Below are positions 5,206 to 6,451 of a DNA stretch of 6,451 nt, piece after piece. This DNA is from Bacteroidia bacterium. GTDB lineage: Bacteria; Bacteroidota; Bacteroidia; Flavobacteriales; Flavobacteriaceae. The translations under genes were made by a program, and so were the position numbers. Below the pieces are notes generated by a model. That model did not search any database and was not told the DNA's origin. It saw nothing but the letters and a program-made list of their open reading frames with translations. Every line of letters starts with the position of its first letter. Position 1 is the stretch's first letter. The DNA lies in assembly GCA_030425715.1 (NCBI GenBank), contig JAUIAA010000126.1, forward strand, positions 1-6,451. The letters are read 5' to 3'.

Positions 5206-6451
5206 TTAGTTTAATGAGGCCATTTTGGTATCGTTTCCATTGACCAATTTTAAATATTTTTTATAGTTATACCTTGCAATTTGTCTACCCAACTCTAAGC
5301 CTGCAATATTATCGGCCTGAATATGGTAACCACCCATTACCCTTGAAATACCTGCCATGTTGGCGGTTTCGGTAAAGGTTGGAAAATGCAATGTTACTTC
5401 TTCATCAAGATTATCAGGTTCTGTTAAAGCACCAGGGATTAAGTTTACAGATACTCCAAATTCATCGCTACCCGTAAATAATTTTAACGCTTCGGCACAT
5501 CCGCCACTTATCGTGCTGTGTCCTGACACATAACTTGGAAATGGTGGACATAAAAAAGTATCAGGAGAATAGGGTCTCCATTCTTGACCTTTCATTTTAA
5601 TCATACCTTTTCCTGGACCGCCCCAACCCATTATATTTTTATCTTTAGCATATTCTCGAACCAAGGCAAATGGTCTTGCATAATCGTAAAACATTTTAGA
5701 ATCCCAACAAGCAATAAACCCATCCATTGCAACTGATTCCACCAAGAAATACATTTTTACATCATCATCAAGCGTATGGTTTTTTAAGGTAGATACATCT
5801 TGAGAAAACTTTAGCCAATGTCCCGCTTGCTGTACTGATTTAGGGCCATCTCTCATAAATTCAACCAGTGCTTTGTTTTTAGGAGTTAGATTGGCTTGTA
5901 AATCGATTACCTCTTGCACTTCTTGAGCCAATTGATCTGATCCAACAACTGGTGGAGGTCCTGGTCTAAATTGATCCGCTGTTTCTAATAATAAAGGTTT
6001 TACATTTTGCCAAAATGGAGTTAAGCAACCAGGGGCAAATTTACCTCCTTTACCATCGGAAAAATATTTCGGTTGCCATTTATTCAGGTCTACATTATTA
6101 TCTACATCATTAACAGGTTTGTAATGGGTATAATCAAAATAGGCAACTCCATCTGATCCCTTTACTTCTCCATATTGGTTTGAGCCATCTCCTTTTCGAG
6201 ATTCAATGATGGTTTTTGCAGCCAAATTCCCAATACCTTCAGGAGTGTTAGGGTCAAGCGATTTATTATCTGGATCTAGTTTCAGCTCTATCATTTTGGA
6301 ACGAAATAAAGTGCTATCTGAATAATAATACTCGCAAAGAGTTCTATAAGCCGCATAACTTATAGCAATTTCTTTATTTTTTAGAGTTCTTTCATTTAAA
6401 GGCCTTCTAACTACATCATTTAAAATTATTGGGTTGGCTTTTTGGTCGTAT
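5206..6451 (-). CDS. Vanadium-dependent haloperoxidase / PAP2-superfamily enzyme, 5' end missing
   Basis: Family members bind vanadate and use hydrogen peroxide to oxidise halides, and the same fold also occurs in acid phosphatases. The frame stays open to the right edge, so the gene starts outside the window; the Met at 6294-6292 is internal. 414 residues are visible. Counting from the first full codon, the signature is complete: Lys252 and Arg259-Pro260 (K-x6-RP), PSYVSGH at 305-311 with Ser309, Gly310 and His311, then SRVMGGYHIQAD at 369-380 with Arg370, His376 and Asp380. Upstream, RPGPPPVVGSD, ANLTPKNK and GHWLKFSQ resemble the N-terminal helical domain (DUF6851-like) of bacterial haloperoxidase relatives. 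Val stands where classical PSGH has Pro, which I believe is common in this subgroup. Any signal peptide lies outside the window. Haloperoxidase versus phosphatase activity, and the halide used, cannot be read from the sequence. A 17-bp inverted repeat follows the stop codon. Confidence 0.88.
   Translation of the reverse strand, partial: YDQKANPIILNDVVRRPLNERTLKNKEIAISYAAYRTLCEYYYSDSTLFRSKMIELKLDPDNKSLDPNTPEGIGNLAAKTIIESRKGDGSNQYGEVKGSDGVAYFDYTHYKPVNDVDNNVDLNKWQPKYFSDGKGGKFAPGCLTPFWQNVKPLLLETADQFRPGPPPVVGSDQLAQEVQEVIDLQANLTPKNKALVEFMRDGPKSVQQAGHWLKFSQDVSTLKNHTLDDDVKMYFLVESVAMDGFIACWDSKMFYDYARPFALVREYAKDKNIMGWGGPGKGMIKMKGQEWRPYSPDTFLCPPFPSYVSGHSTISGGCAEALKLFTGSDEFGVSVNLIPGALTEPDNLDEEVTLHFPTFTETANMAGISRVMGGYHIQADNIAGLELGRQIARYNYKKYLKLVNGNDTKMASLN

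Noticed and set aside
6292..6294. Met codon as the start of the haloperoxidase-type gene
   Set aside because: The frame continues without a stop for 52 more codons to the window edge, and those residues read as protein-like sequence (for example NDVVRRPLNERTL).
1..6451. Search for mobile elements, CRISPR repeats, tRNA or rRNA genes, toxin-antitoxin or defence genes
   Set aside because: No transposase, integrase, regularly spaced repeats, tRNA-like cloverleaf or defence domain was seen. Every long frame is explained by the listed genes.

Overview
The window looks like chromosomal DNA from a marine or environmental member of the Bacteroidota, most likely family Flavobacteriaceae. The sequence is strongly AT-rich and the genes are tightly packed. 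No Shine-Dalgarno sequences stand out. The arginyl-tRNA synthetase and the secreted DUF4468 protein have a typical Flavobacteriia look, and one gene start sits just downstream of a Bacteroidota-type TAnnTTTG -7 element. The taxonomic call is by recognition of protein families, not by a database search.

Layout, left to right. (1) 1-1137, + strand: the 3' part of murF (peptidoglycan precursor ligase), cut by the left edge. (2) 1139-1669, - strand: a small secreted DUF4468 protein, facing murF with one base between the stop codons. (3) 1778-3556, - strand: complete argS. (4) 3557-3631: a compact divergent promoter region. (5) 3632-4135 and 4148-4693, + strand: a probable two-gene operon of a cysteine-cluster (YkgJ/UPF0153-type) protein and a YfiT-type DinB-fold protein (putative bacillithiol transferase). 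(6) 4697-5113, - strand: a four-helix DoxX-like membrane protein, facing yfiT with three bases between the stops. (7) 5206-6451, - strand: a vanadium-dependent haloperoxidase/PAP2-type enzyme with an intact metal-site signature, cut by the right edge.

The left half is housekeeping: cell wall synthesis and tRNA charging. The right half is more accessory, and three of its genes have possible links to thiol or redox chemistry: YfiT acts on low-molecular-weight thiols in Firmicutes, DoxX-like proteins are linked to respiratory and thiol oxidation, and haloperoxidases use hydrogen peroxide. They lie on opposite strands, so a functional link is only a guess. The clearest unexplained DNA structure is a perfect 17-bp inverted repeat between the haloperoxidase and doxX-like genes. 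Weaker hairpins lie after argS and across both convergent stop-codon junctions. I see no mobile element, CRISPR array, tRNA, rRNA, or obvious novel defence system. The only stretches without a gene are short: 108 bases at 1670-1777, 75 bases at 3557-3631 and 92 bases at 5114-5205.
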